From: Fragilaria crotonensis
Taxonomy: Eukaryota; Bacillariophyta; Fragilariophyceae; Fragilariales; Fragilariaceae
Direction: 5' to 3'
Assembly (NCBI GenBank): GCA_022925895.1
Contig: JAKSYS010000024.1
Span: 124,001-188,000, forward strand
Length of the DNA stretch: 64,000 bases
Part shown: piece by piece, positions 1 through 9,477 of the stretch
How positions within the stretch are numbered: the stretch's first letter is position 1
Layout of the letters: every line of letters begins with the position of its first letter
Made by a program: the position numbers and the translations under genes
The notes under the pieces: generated by a model
What the model was told of the DNA's origin: nothing
Database searches by the model: none
What the model saw: only the letters and a program-made list of their open reading frames with translations

Positions 1-1238
1 TAAAGAGAGAGCACCTGCAAGCAGGCAGAGAGGAGAGCATCATGATGAAGAAGGAACTGAAAAGATAAAAGGAAGATGGTCAAATGGATATGTTCTCAAT
101 TGACAAATTGCAGATAAGGAGAGCAACGGCGTCAGAAAGGGAGGATGAAGCATTTCTCTGGTTCTATGGAACATTTCATGAGTGTGTCTGCGGCCTGATG
201 TACTGGGTGTGCAAAAGTCTAAGCAATTACTGTTGCAGGTGACAAGCTCGGCCACAAACACGGCAAGTTGGTGACCATAAAGCAATGAGGCTCTTGCTCT
301 CCTTCTCTACAACAACAACATTGAGAATTGGCTCAACACTTTTCAGCAAGAGGAACAAAAGCGGCTACAGACCCCAGCAGTACCACAACCGAGAAGCAAG
401 GGAGGGAAAGGCCCACAAAGGAAAGGGAAAAAGGCAAGTATACTGAACAAAAAAGGCAACCGCAACTATGAGGATGGAGCCGCAAAGGAATGGCAAGGTA
501 TGACAATTTCTATCACTTGGTGAAGGCTGATTGTGCATGTGAACAAGCCACGGATATGGAGTTCAGTGAACTGCTAAAACACTGTACTGCATTGAAAAGA
601 AATGGAACACATGGTGAAGGTAGTCAACACTCAGCGGACAGAAGATGCGTTACTAGAACAGAGTGGAAGCACATTGGTAGTACTTGGAATAACAAAGCAT
701 TCTGTCAACATGCACAATTACTTTGATCATCATTACATACGGAAAGAAAACCACAATAAGTCAATTCACCACTTTTGGACATGTGATGATCAATAAACAG
801 TGTCATTTAATGTAGTTACTTAATAGACTCACATATTGTAGTCATGCAATCAATGTTCAAAGCATTTACATATTTTTAACTGTTAGGACACTCAATTTGT
901 ATAAAATTAATCAGACACATTAGTTGTAGTCAATTATTAATGTGAAAAATAAGCAGCATGAAATGGACAACGTGACAAATAATCAGCGTATATCATTTCA
1001 TTTAACTTAAAGATGCCATTATAATTAATTTAGATATTGGATATACAATGCACATAGTGATAAAATGAAACAAAATTTGTTTGATTCTGCTTTTTATGTT
1101 TATCAAGTAATTGTTTTGAAATGTCACGATAATCTTAAAAATGTTTAATCACTTTGAAATGTTGTTTTTGTAGTTATATTATGTTGAATAATCCCTGTTC
1201 ACTAACCATATATATTGAAACCATTTTTTATTTGAAAG
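1..1238. other. No supportable gene
   Basis: No convincing gene is visible here. From about 330 to 800 a lysine-rich frame on the plus strand can be followed only across several stops, so it could be a decayed coding segment of unknown origin. From about 800 to 1240 the sequence is strongly AT-rich and has no coding character. Confidence 0.5.
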
Positions 1239-1722
1239 TCACCAAATTCCACCTTGTGATGTGCCTGCTGACTCATGTTGGACCTGAATGTTGTTTACCG
1301 TATCCAAAGTCCCATCAAATGATAAAACTTGCCCGATAGATACTTGGCACCGTTGTGTTTGAACTGACAACATTGGCAATGGGGCTTCTATCACTGCTGT
1401 CAGTGTAGCATATTTGCCAGACTTTCTGCACTGTTTCACTTCTTGATGTATTGTTGAGTGCTTGTGTCTTTGTTGGGCCCAAAGACATATCCACCGTTCT
1501 ATCAAGGTTGTGGAAGGTCTTGTTTCTACTTGGATTACGAGTTCTCGGTGTCAACTACCTTGCATGTCCCCTCCAAGAAATGCCGGCCATCCGTACTTGT
1601 TATGCATAATCTTTTCCTCTAACGGGGGTATGCTCCCATGGCTGTTACACACCAACATCTCAATATCTCCATTGTGAAACTTTGCGATTGCGAAGGCAGC
1701 AAAGATTCCACGTACAATTGAT
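1239..1722 (-). pseudogene. Decayed fragment of PQQ-type sugar dehydrogenase/PKD gene
   Basis: Reading the minus strand gives pieces that align in order with the intact gene at 6907-9477. They are an AKFHNGD segment (KVKFHVGD in the gene), NKYGWPAFLGG (ANYGWPPMEG), NKTFHNLDRTVDMSLGP (NETFHKLDSMVDMFFGP), SSDRSPIANV (SSNRSPVAKI) and QVLSFDGTLDT (QAITFDGSETYD). The pieces lie in different frames and stops intervene, so the copy is broken. It covers the end of the dehydrogenase domain and the start of the PKD domain only. No N-terminus or C-terminal cysteine repeats were found nearby. It has the same orientation as the intact gene 5 kb away, which suggests an old duplication. Confidence 0.8.
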
Positions 1723-2953
1723 ACCAAAAGCTACAGGTACTAGTAGAATAGAAGTCCTTTTTTGAGCACGTGAGCATGTGCAATGTGCACTCGAACAGCT
1801 CGGATTGGATGTTGTATAGTGTATAGTATTAGTATGATACTATGATCCTACAGTATAGACGTATCAGATATGAAATATACTGGACTACTTGTACTGCTTG
1901 TATACAGATACATGTACTGGTATGATACAAGTACAGTACAGTGGTCTCATACTCGGAGTATATAGTATATGTCATACATGCATACTGGAGTACTCCGTAA
2001 GCGATGTCGGTAAGATTTGCATATACGTAGTTGCGTCAGTGCGTGCGTCTGTTACGGAGTATGACCACTCTGGGGTACTGCACTACTTGCGTATAGTACT
2101 GAACTGTACAAACAGTAACTACGGAGCTTCGCCAGGGTTGAGTACTGAAAGTAAACAGTAACAGTAACCAAGAAGCTTCGCCAGTACCGTACACGTATTC
2201 CAAAAGTCCGACCAATTGGGAGGCGCCCACTAGTAGTATTATGATAAATGAATTTCGTTATGTAGCCCCGTATGTACTCCGTACTCTAGTACTTGTAGCT
2301 TGTACCTATACCGGTAGATACATAATACTACTACCGGTAGCACACGTATCCAGGAGAAACTTTGGTCACGCTCTCACGCATGATCTTCATTTCCGGAGCG
2401 TACGGCTAAGTGTATGACTGTACGATACGTATGACACGCAATGCAGAAGAATGGAACGCAATACTCGAGTACACTTATACCACTCCGAGTCTCTAAGTAT
2501 GTCGAGTACCGCTCCATTCGGAACGTAAAGCGTGTGTAAAAGTTTACCAGAATGTATGTTTTCAATCCGCCATGTGGATTCATTCATGCATGACCACAAC
2601 CCATCATACTTCAGAAGCGAATAGAGGCTTATTCTTCGATGTGTTGAAGCTTTTGTACACTTTACTCTTTCCTCGTCGTTACTGATCCTCTGTTGTAAGT
2701 AGACTTCAATCCGGCGTCACTCCAGGGACTTCATGTTAGACGTGCATCGACTTGGATGCTTGGATTCTTGAAAAAAATTGCGAATGGAAACTTTATATCC
2801 TTTTCATTCTTTTTTGTTGTTCACGGCATCGATTTGAAGTTGCCTCTACAACCGCAATTGAACGACATCAAATAGTCTACTTACTCTAGCTGCCTCTACG
2901 ACCATCAGTGAAACGCCTGAAAGGCCGCGATTCGGTGCTGTCACTTTTTTACC
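1723..2953. other. AGTAC-rich intergenic region
   Basis: No gene is supported. From about 1740 to 2340 the sequence is crowded with AGTAC/GTACT/CCGTA words, producing many short palindromes. From 2600 to 2953 it is ordinary AT-rich sequence that should hold the promoter and 5' leader of the RING gene. Confidence 0.6.
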
Positions 2954-4270
2954 ATGAGCTTTGACCTGTCCAATATTTCGAGCTTTAACCCGTCCGATAC
3001 CTCGAACTTCAATCTGAAGAAGCAGGGCTTGAAAACCAAGCCAAAGGGAAATGGCGAAGAAGTCCCTACTACGAAGGAGACTCTCGCTGATCTCAAAAGG
3101 AACGTTCTTCCCTTCGGCAGGTTCGGAATGAGATTTCGCACCATCGACGTCTTCTGGACGCGCATGTCAAGGGTGGAATCCTGCAACCCATCCAGGTTTA
3201 ACGAGGATTCTTCCCCAAAGGAAAATGGCGCCTTGATAGCTGCTCGTCCGCCTGATGGAATAGTCGCGCCTATCTGGCGCTACTGTCACATGGGAATCCT
3301 CCTCCAGACCTTCAAGGACGGTGAAGAAGAAGACGCCGGGCTCACGGTTGCAATTCATCTTCATACAGATGGGATTCGCATGGAGCACAGCTTCGGAACA
3401 GCATCTCAAGAGGAAGTTGTGAATAACCTACGTAACCAACAAGGAAATAGCACCGTTTATTCAGCCGGTGTGATGAGAGGCATTGATGTCGAGTTGAAGC
3501 TGCTTGTTGATTTTGTTGGTTCTTTCAAGACTTCAGGGTACAGCGTGCTTGGCTTCAACTGCCAGCACTTTACCTCATTGTTGTACTATGAATTCACTCA
3601 GCAGTACCTCAAGGACAATCTGCGTCGTCGATGGACTTCCAACAAGGACATGTTCGGAAACACTCTGAATGACGTTGAGCAAAAAGAAAAGTCCATGCAG
3701 TGGGCGAGCAGGTCGCCGTTTTTAATGGAACAGTTGGAACCAGTCGAAGGTGAACCATTACTTTTCAACCGCTCTCCGCCCGCCTTCGGTAGGGTGATGA
3801 AAACGGCTGCAGTGGTTGGCGCAGCAGCAGCTCGTCGTTTTCCAGCTGCGGCACTCGCAGTCGTTGCTGCTGCTGCCATATCGGAGACAAACCTATTGCG
3901 TCGTTTTGAGAGATCTGTGATTTGGTTCAAATACGATGAAAACAAAGAGGAATGGTTCTGGTCGCCTTATCGGAACCAAGAGTATCAAGGCGATGACTTC
4001 TGGATTTCCATTCACCAGCGTGAAGTTCCTGGAGGTCATTTTGCTGGGAGTGTACTACAAGGAAAGAGTGCCCGTATTGCTAGTATTTTGGCAAACAACT
4101 CTTTCAATCCATTAAGCGCAGACGACGGAGAGGCCGTGGATGACTGCCCAATCTGCCTTGAACCGAAGTCAGCCTCTATGCTGGTTTCAAGTGGCAACTG
4201 CAATCATTCGATTTGTCGCGAGTGTTTTGGTCAGCTCGATATCTGTCCATTTTGCCGGGTCGAGTATTAG
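2954..4270 (+). CDS. RING-HC protein with an NCQHF motif, possible E3 ligase
   Basis: This single-exon gene encodes 438 aa, and the start is an ATG in an ACC-ATG context. The last 42 residues form a C3HC4 RING finger: CPIC near residue 398, then C-N-H, C-x2-C and CPFC. RING domains recruit E2 enzymes, so ubiquitin ligase activity is a reasonable inference. Upstream, H112 (in CHMGI) and C203 (in NCQHF, residues 202-206) recall the spaced histidine and NCxHF cysteine of LRAT/H-rev107-like papain-fold domains. That match is by motif only. Residues 285-315 are alanine-rich (AAAARRFPAAALAVVAAAAI) and could be a short membrane segment or linker. The N-terminal 60 residues are polar and low in complexity. 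The RING call is firm and the LRAT-like call is weak. Confidence 0.8.
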   Translation: MSFDLSNISSFNPSDTSNFNLKKQGLKTKPKGNGEEVPTTKETLADLKRNVLPFGRFGMRFRTIDVFWTRMSRVESCNPSRFNEDSSPKENGALIAARPPDGIVAPIWRYCHMGILLQTFKDGEEEDAGLTVAIHLHTDGIRMEHSFGTASQEEVVNNLRNQQGNSTVYSAGVMRGIDVELKLLVDFVGSFKTSGYSVLGFNCQHFTSLLYYEFTQQYLKDNLRRRWTSNKDMFGNTLNDVEQKEKSMQWASRSPFLMEQLEPVEGEPLLFNRSPPAFGRVMKTAAVVGAAAARRFPAAALAVVAAAAISETNLLRRFERSVIWFKYDENKEEWFWSPYRNQEYQGDDFWISIHQREVPGGHFAGSVLQGKSARIASILANNSFNPLSADDGEAVDDCPICLEPKSASMLVSSGNCNHSICRECFGQLDICPFCRVEY

Positions 4271-4544
4271 AGGACATGGATTTTTGTACCCATGGCGCAG
4301 GACTATGTTACCCATCGCCGCATGACTCCTGATACGTTGCACCTGAGGACACAAGACAGATTTCCATCTTGTCGTCAGTGCGTGTGAGAGACACAAAAGA
4401 TCGTTCTCTATCTCTCCATTCATTCCAACTCATCAAGACACGATTCTTATTTAGGGCGTTACATATTTTTCCATATTCCATATCAGATATAACTCTCATA
4501 TACCAGTATGTTTAGTTAATTTGTTCTACTTCACACTCCGTTTT

Positions 4545-4564
4545 GTAGGTCATATTGAACCTAC
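4545..4564. repeat. Short inverted repeat GTAGGT / ACCTAC
   Basis: GTAGGT at 4545-4550 (within TTTTGTAGGT from 4541) faces ACCTAC at 4559-4564 across 8 nt. It resembles the two stronger copies near 5.3-5.5 kb. Confidence 0.45.
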
Positions 4565-4734
4565 ACTATGCTGGTACAAGTTTTACATACGGGCATGCCC
4601 AACAGCTGGGAACAAGTCACCCAGGGAGCCTGACTGCGATGCACCACAGGTGCATTCAATATAAAAATAAATGAATATGATATGAAGTATTACTGTAGTC
4701 ATAGGCTACTCCAGTACTCCTGAGTACTTGTACT

Positions 4735-5168
4735 ACTACGAGTACTCCACAGTATGCATACGGAGAAAAGCTTGTACAATAATGGTGGTACTGGGTACAG
4801 GAGTATACGGCTGCGTTCGGCGGTACAGGTTCCGTACTACGAGTACCGCAGTACGTACCTGCTATCTGCTATCGATCCGGATTGGACAGCAAGTCATACT
4901 CGGAGTAATGAATACATGATATCACGTAATACTGTACTCCTGTACTCATAGTCTACTTGTAAAATGTACTCCAGTACTCCGGACTCCGGAGTACTCGTAC
5001 TCCACAGTCCACAGTACTCCGGAGTACAGCATAGCTTGTAGAATAATGGTGGTAATGGCTACAGGGTACAGGCGTATACGGCTATGTACGTTCGGCAGTG
5101 CAGGTCCCACACACATTCGTAGTACCAGCTGTCGATCCGGAATGGACAGTAGCAAGTAGCAAGTCATA
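4735..5168. repeat. Diverged tandem duplication, two copies
   Basis: Copy 1 (about 4735-4897) and copy 2 (about 4995-5168) share, in order, CGAGTACTCCACAG, GCTTGTA(C/G)AATAATGGTGGTA, the word TATACGGCT, GTTCGGC, CGATCCGGA and TGGACAG...CAAGTCAT. The copies are separated by the AGTAC-rich words typical of this region. Neither is coding. Confidence 0.6.
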
Positions 5169-5307
5169 AATTCAATGGTTTTGTACTGGCACCGGTACAC
5201 ATCGCGATCTCTTGGCTAGTACTGTAGTACAGGCAAGTTGACGGCACAGACAGAAAAATGTCAATCTGAAGCTACACTACGATAATGTATAGAAAATTGA
5301 TCTTTGA

Positions 5308-5334
5308 TTTTGTAGGTTAATGACACCTACAAAA
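5308..5334. repeat. Perfect 10-bp inverted repeat TTTTGTAGGT
   Basis: TTTTGTAGGT at 5308-5317 and ACCTACAAAA at 5325-5334 are separated by 7 nt and could form a hairpin. Confidence 0.7.
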
Positions 5335-5419
5335 CCTTGGGCTTCCCGGGAAGAAAAATTTCTACATACAATTTAGTACTACTGTACGTAACAGCGATTT
5401 GGGGGGACGAATCCTCTCA

Positions 5420-5483
5420 GGTTTTGTAGGCTGTTTATAACCGACAATGACCCAAAAAGGCAGCTTTGACGACCTACAAAACC
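5420..5483. repeat. Perfect 11-bp inverted repeat GGTTTTGTAGG
   Basis: GGTTTTGTAGG at 5420-5430 and CCTACAAAACC at 5473-5483 are separated by 42 nt. The arm sequence is the same as in the hairpin 100 bp upstream. Confidence 0.65.
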
Positions 5484-5729
5484 AGGGGTTCTATGCATTC
5501 TGGAGCACAGTGCTTGCATGATACCATAGACCCATTACCATGTACTCAGTACCCTGCACCTGAAACCTCGTTCTTCACGTGTATTATATATGGATAGATG
5601 CATTATGAATACAACGTACAGTACAAAGGAACGTACGCGAGAGACTCAACACTCCAGCACTCAGCGAGTTGGACACATTTTTCGTTTTCTTCTTCCGAAA
5701 TCGCATAGGCATACAACAATTCGATCCGT

Positions 5730-6345
5730 GCCTCCCCACACTCCCCAAACACACAAGCGCAGCAAAGCGAAAACCGAGTAGTACTAAAGCAGATCTAATC
5801 GAGGGCCTACAAGTCTACACTCCACCTTGCGGAAGACACCAACAGACACTCTAAATGATTCGAGGGGCAATTGTCAGCATGTTCAATGTGCCGTCTCCCG
5901 TGGAGGACAAATGCCCTGTGCAACCAGTGGACGATGAGAGAATCATTGGCACCTAAAGATGGAAAGGTCTATATTGAAGCGAACGCTGTTTTTTGAACAG
6001 CTAGAATCAACAGTTGGATTCGCACTTTGACGCACCGAAGGATCAGAACACGCCTGCTACTAATGCGCAATGCTAATGTTAAAAAAGGTGAAGACTTTCA
6101 TGAGGAGACTGCCGTTACCGAGAAGCAGCAGAGCCGAGCTGACACGACGACAGAACTTCACTCCAACACCAATCAAAAGAAAATGGTTCTGGGCGCTTGC
6201 ATTCTCATCGTCGTTGGTATTACTCCTGTACCGATTGTTTTGACTTCGACCATCACTAACGTCATCCGAGCAAATCACAAGCATTTTTTTCAAATCAATC
6301 ATCCCTTGACCAAGTGACAAACAATGTACAACTTCGTCACCACCT
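5730..6345 (+). pseudogene. Decayed copy of the LRR membrane-protein gene
   Basis: The copy matches the gene at 21348-22538, including its 5' leader. Upstream of the coding part, words such as GAGTAGTA, AGATCT and AAGACACC...CAGACTCT keep the same order. In the coding part, GTGCCGTC, GAATCATTGGC and a 95-codon open stretch (6027-6317) encode FHEETAVTEKQQ and LGACILIVVG...PIVLT, which are the acidic segment and transmembrane helix of the intact gene. Similarity then fades near the start of the LRRs. A stop and frame changes lie between the ATG-equivalent and the FHEET segment. Only one copy of the 64-residue acidic unit is present, whereas the intact gene has two. Confidence 0.8.
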
Positions 6346-6906
6346 ACACACCAGGATAATTTGTTGGAGCATCAATGGAAAGGTATGGTACTCCGGAATC
6401 CAGAATTCATCGAGAGTACGGCGCGGCGACGGAAGTTGCCACGCAGTGCAGCAACGACACGTAACCATAAATTTCGTCCCAGAGCTTGCGAGAGTATTCC
6501 GAGAGCAGCATGCCGCCGTAAGATTCGGATTGTGTTTGTTGATAACCCCCGAGTATCAAGCTTGGACATGCGTTTCGCCATACCCTGCTCGGATGTACGA
6601 GTACAGTATATGTGCTGGAAATCTCTCCTCGGAACCATAAAGGCGTATCGGTGAGAAGTGGGATTGATTCCACGACGTGACGATGCGACGAAATTGCAGG
6701 ATAGATGCATGACGGAAAGGGATTCTTGTACGTGGTACGGCGTAGTGCTCGGATCACAAGAATACGAAAACCAGGGTTAGGGTCTAAGGCAGTCCTATTT
6801 GCTACAATCAACCCTTATCTTCAATTCGTGAATTTACTAATGTTCTTACGATTGAAACTACCTCGGTATGTATCATGCCTGCGCATCTCCAATCGTACAA
6901 ATTCAT
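6346..6906. other. No supportable gene
   Basis: Several overlapping open frames of about 100 codons occur on both strands, but none shows a recognisable motif. It lies between the end of the LRR pseudogene and the 3' end of the sugar-dehydrogenase gene, so part of it is probably 3' UTR of the latter. Confidence 0.5.
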
Positions 6907-9477
6907 TCAGGCAATCGTGCACCACTTTGTGAGTGATCCATCGATTCCGGTACAACCTCGGACTGGTTTGTTGCGGCCTCCTTTATCGTAGCAAACTAGC
7001 GCACCCACACAATCTGCATCCCTATCGCAATGTCCCTCGCATCGCCCACATGGGCTTGAGGACGAACAATCTCGAACAGGCTCCTTCAATCGTGGTGCGC
7101 TTGCAATTGTACACCAATCTGTGAGAGATGCATCGATTCCCGAACAACCTGGTACAGGTTTGTTGCGGCCTCCTTTATCGAAACAAACAAGGTCACCCAT
7201 ACAATCTGCATCCGTATCGCAATCCCCTTCGCATCGCCCGCATGGCCTTGAGGACGAACAATCTCGAACAGGCTCCTGCAATGGTGGCGCGGAGGATCCT
7301 TTGGAAAAAGTGGCAGTCACCGTTGTGAGCGTCGAATTCGTAGCAGTTATCTTCTTTGTGTGCCTGCGATTGCCTCCATCGGACCAGGACTTGAACTCGT
7401 ACGGGGGCTGGTCGTCAATGTCGAATCGGAGATTGTGCCTTGCCCATGTAGTGATTGTCTTCGGCGTGACAACGGGGAACTCATCGACGAGAACCTCAAG
7501 TCCTGAGGGGACGCTGTTGACTCGAACAAATCTGGTCTGCGGCTTGATCATTCGCGAAATCTTAGTTGTCAAGCCTCTGCGGTCTACGGCGTACATGATG
7601 ACTTCCAAATAGCTATTTGCGGCTGCATTGAAGTCCTCAGGTTCTGGAGCAGGGAACGCGGTGAAGTTGTTCCCAGCCCTGCGGTCAAGGAAGGGGTGCC
7701 AGTGGGTCGCATGGTGTTGACGTATTTCCCAAAACAGCTGCGAAGATGGTAATACATTTCCGCTCGAATCCACTGCCGAACCACGGAGTCGCATTCTTTC
7801 GCCAACGAAGAATTGTTTGCCAGAAGGAGGGTCGATCATCTTCGCTGTCGGCAGCTTGCCAACTGAGATAGAAATTGTTGATTGATCCACTTGTCCTTTT
7901 GCATCTGTCACAGTGAATTTAACATTGAACACTCCTTGTTTTCTGTATACATGCACCGCCTTTCTCGTCTTGGAAATACTCGAGTCACCACCGTCTCCAA
8001 AGTCCCATCTGTAGGTTAAGAAGTCACCATCTGGGTCGTAGGTCTCACTGCCATCGAACGTTATGGCCTGACCAAGCGACGCGGTGGTGTCTGAAACAGA
8101 AATCTTGGCGACGGGGCTTCTGTTGCTACTGCCAGTGGAGCGGATTCGCTGAATTTTTTGTTGGGTTGTACTCCTTGAGACTATGTAGAGTGCTCTCGTG
8201 TCCTTATATGGACCAAAGAACATATCCACCATCGAGTCCAGTTTGTGGAAAGTCTCGTTTCGAAAGCCAGGCACCGGTGGTTTGCAAGATCTGCATTCCC
8301 TGTCCTCGTCTTTGATCAGGTTGTAAATCCGACCGAAGATGAAATCGATGAAGAGGAACTTGTACTGGCTGGGCCAGAGTCCGTCAGGAACGAACACGCT
8401 TCCTGTTACGGCTCCGCCTTCTTCGCCTTTTGAGTGTTCGTAGTAGTAGAAGGGATCGAGGAATTCGCTGGGTTTAGGACAGTCCCGATTGTCTCCTCGC
8501 TCGCAAGGACCCTCCATCGGTGGCCACCCGTAATTCGCCTTTGAATAATCTGAGCCTCCCACACTGATTTCCTCCCACGCGGATGCTCCGACATCACCAA
8601 CGTGAAACTTCACTTTCGATTTCACATTGGGATCCATGGCCAGCCGGAATGGGTTGCGCAGACCTCTTGCGAATCTGTAGAATATGCAACGATGGCGAAT
8701 GAAAGAGTCGCTGTAAGTAGAAGCAGTTCATTGCCAAGAGTCACAAGAACTCGAGAAATACACTTACATTTCACCACAAACACCATTGTTTGTTTTTCCT
8801 CCATTGTTGCCGCATCTGATACCGCCATTCGCATACGGGTTGTTACTGGGAATGGACCCGTCGTCGTTCAATCTGAGGATCTTTCCATGCAAATGACCAA
8901 GATCTTGCGACACAGCAGGTTCGCGACTCCCCCCATCACCGGTGGTCACCCATAGCTTCCCGTCGTTCCCAAAGGCAACATTACCTCCGTTATGCATGTG
9001 TTTCAAGGTTGGAGGGGTTTCCAAGAGGACACGCTCGCTAGACAAGTCAATCTTAAGAGTATTGGCATTCATTGTGAATCTGGACAATCGGTTGCGGGGT
9101 CCATCCGTAGCAGATTCGGCACAACCATCGCGACTGCGTGAATAGAACATGTAAATGTATCGATTAGACTTGAAGTTGGGATGAGGCCGAATCGATTGCA
9201 AGCCCCGTTCGCCGTCCTCGCACATGCGGCTCGCCAAGTCGGCAATGACAAACTTGTCGTCCGAGTTGTCAGGGTCTTCAAGAACATAAATTTTTCCTTC
9301 TTTTGAAGAAAGCAGGAGCATAGGCTTCCCCTGCTTTCTTGGATTCGGAGCGAACGCACCTGTGATGGCTACAACATCAGCAACGTCTTCATTTACAAAT
9401 CCACTTGGAACGCAATGGACTACAAGTGCAACACACTGGAGAAGTAGTAGAAATCTGAAGAATAGTGGCGGCGTCAT
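6907..9477 (-). CDS. Secreted PQQ-type sugar dehydrogenase-like protein with PKD domain and cysteine repeats
   Basis: There are two exons, 9477-8768 and 8674-6907, joined over a 93-bp GTAAGT...CTACAG intron that splits an Ile codon and yields GEIFARGLRNPFRLAMDP; the product is 825 aa. The ATG at 9477 is preferred because the longer frame begins with GTG. Residues 1-25 form a signal peptide (FFRFLLLLQCVALVVHC). Residues about 30-410 are a glucose/sorbosone dehydrogenase-like beta-propeller with HMHNGGN, TTGDGG, GKILRL and GLRNPF. A PKD domain follows at about 423-502 (FDGS...YRWDFGDGG...VTD). Two ~60-residue repeats sit at about 703-825, each starting EPVRDCSSS and carrying C-x2-C-x3-C and DADC. 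The domain order suggests a secreted or wall-associated carbohydrate oxidoreductase. Substrate and cofactor are unproven. Confidence 0.85.

Larger units (their letters stand above)
4271..5729. other. Intergenic region with internal duplications
   Basis: No gene is supported. The stretch contains a diverged tandem duplication (4735-5168), three inverted repeats built on TTTTGTAGG, and a high density of GTACT/AGTAC words. Short open frames in it follow this repetitive composition. Confidence 0.6.

Noticed and set aside
6027-6317. 96-codon plus-strand ORF as a small membrane protein gene
   Set aside because: It is the acidic and transmembrane part of a decayed copy of the LRR gene, with upstream breaks and no LRRs.
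6407-6811. 134-codon minus-strand ORF
   Set aside because: No motif, several competing frames on both strands, and no ATG-proximal conservation; treated as chance.
7121-7612. 163-codon plus-strand ORF inside the dehydrogenase gene
   Set aside because: Antisense shadow of the cysteine repeats and PKD-linker of the minus-strand gene.
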